Assembly (NCBI GenBank): GCA_050743625.1
Contig: JBOGED010000250.1
Coordinates: 1-7,164 of the forward strand
Length of the DNA: 7,164 nt
Direction of reading: 5' to 3'
Source: JBOGED01 sp050743625
Lineage (GTDB): Bacteria; Actinomycetota; Nitriliruptoria; Euzebyales; Egibacteraceae
The notes under the pieces are model-generated. The model saw only the letters and a list, made by a program, of their open reading frames with translations. It did not search any database and was not told where the DNA came from. How positions within the stretch are numbered: the stretch's first letter is position 1; every line of letters begins with the position of its first letter. The position numbers and the translations under genes are program-made. Of the stretch, positions 6,734 to 7,164 are shown piece after piece.

Positions 6734-6739
6734 CCTTTG
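6727..6739 (+). promoter_or_regulatory. phnL ribosome binding site and TTG start
   Basis: GAGGTGA at 6727-6733 spans the last codon and stop of phnK and lies just before TTG 6737-6739. This is the first usable start after the in-frame TGA, and the only one that keeps the first beta strand of PhnL complete. The six-base gap from GAGG to TTG is workable. The rare start and a site built into the phnK stop suggest coupled and possibly reduced translation of phnL. Confidence 0.6.
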
Positions 6740-7164
6740 GATCCCGTCCTCGACATCCGCGGCTTGCATAAGACGTTCACCCTATACGCCGCCGGGAATC
6801 GAACGGTCGAGGCCGTGCGCGGGGTCAGCCTGCGCGTCGGGGCGGGCGAGCACGTCGCGCTGGCCGGGCCGAGCGGCGCGGGCAAGTCCTCGATCCTCAA
6901 GTGTGTCTACCGGACCTACCTGCCCAGCGCGGGGACGATCCATTTCTGGCCCGCGTCCGCCGGCGCGCCCGTCGACCTCGCCCGCCTCCCCGACCGCGAG
7001 GTAGCCGGCCTGCGGCACACCGAGATCGCGTACGTGTCGCAGTTCCTGCGGGCCGAGCCGCGGCGTAGCGCCCTGACCGTGGTGGCTCGCGCGGGGATGC
7101 GCGGCGGGATGGACGCGCGGCTCGCCGCGCACGCGGCCGCCGAGACGCTGGGGCGGCTGCGCCT
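6737..7164 (+). CDS. phnL: C-P lyase ABC-type ATPase PhnL (partial, C terminus off right edge)
   Basis: The first 142 codons of the second ABC protein of the pathway, needed with PhnG, PhnH and PhnI for ribosyl phosphonate formation in E. coli. The N-terminal strand VLDIRGLHKTFTLY (4-17) is followed by Walker A GPSGAGKSS (44-52), with Ser where Thr is more usual, then YRTYLPSAG (58-66), matching the family's Y-x-NYLPD-x-G. IAYVSQFLRAEPR (97-109) contains the Q-loop Gln102 and is the clearest PhnL hallmark, since E. coli has VSQFLRVIPR at this point. The signature, Walker B and switch regions lie beyond the window. The frame is the same as phnK, three bases after its stop. Confidence 0.9.
   Translation, partial: MDPVLDIRGLHKTFTLYAAGNRTVEAVRGVSLRVGAGEHVALAGPSGAGKSSILKCVYRTYLPSAGTIHFWPASAGAPVDLARLPDREVAGLRHTEIAYVSQFLRAEPRRSALTVVARAGMRGGMDARLAAHAAAETLGRLR

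Overview
The window is very GC-rich, with strong G/C preference at third codon positions, GTG and TTG starts, and tightly overlapping genes. This suggests a high-GC actinobacterium; the sequence does not let me name a genus. Seven complete genes and two edge-truncated genes account for nearly all of it. The many long opposite-strand reading frames are shadows produced by base composition.

Left part (1-2015): two divergent genes whose start codons are only 28 bp apart. On the minus strand is the N-terminal part of an AraC-type regulator with a DUF6597-like sensor domain, running off the left edge. On the plus strand is a complete glycosyltransferase family 39 (ArnT/PMT-like) integral membrane protein. 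Neither has an obvious link to phosphonate metabolism.

Middle (2016-2238): a 223-bp intergenic region. It holds a perfect 9-bp-arm hairpin just after the glycosyltransferase, an 11-nt-periodic TCACG direct repeat resembling an actinobacterial PHO box, and a near-perfect 16-bp palindrome resembling the operator of the HutC/PhnF regulators. The palindrome ends 24 bp before phnF.

Right part (2239-7164): a carbon-phosphorus lyase operon in the order phnF-phnG-phnH-phnI-phnJ-phnK-phnL, with phnL cut by the right edge. Neighbouring genes overlap by 4, 4, 19, 4 and 1 bp and then are 3 bp apart, so they form one translationally coupled transcription unit. PhnF is the likely local regulator. PhnG, PhnH, PhnI and PhnJ form the lyase core, PhnJ being the radical SAM enzyme that breaks the C-P bond. 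PhnK and PhnL are ABC-type ATPases associated with the core. PhnJ keeps its radical glycine and four cysteines, and PhnI keeps its paired zinc-ligand histidines, so the system looks catalytically intact. No phosphonate transporter (phnCDE) lies between phnF and phnG; it and phnM may lie beyond the right edge or elsewhere.

The pathway itself is known. The less ordinary points are the compact candidate control region, a four-cysteine insertion near the N terminus of PhnK, a shortened cysteine loop in PhnJ, and phnK and phnL sharing one frame separated by a single TGA. I saw no RNA genes, mobile elements, CRISPR arrays or attachment sites.
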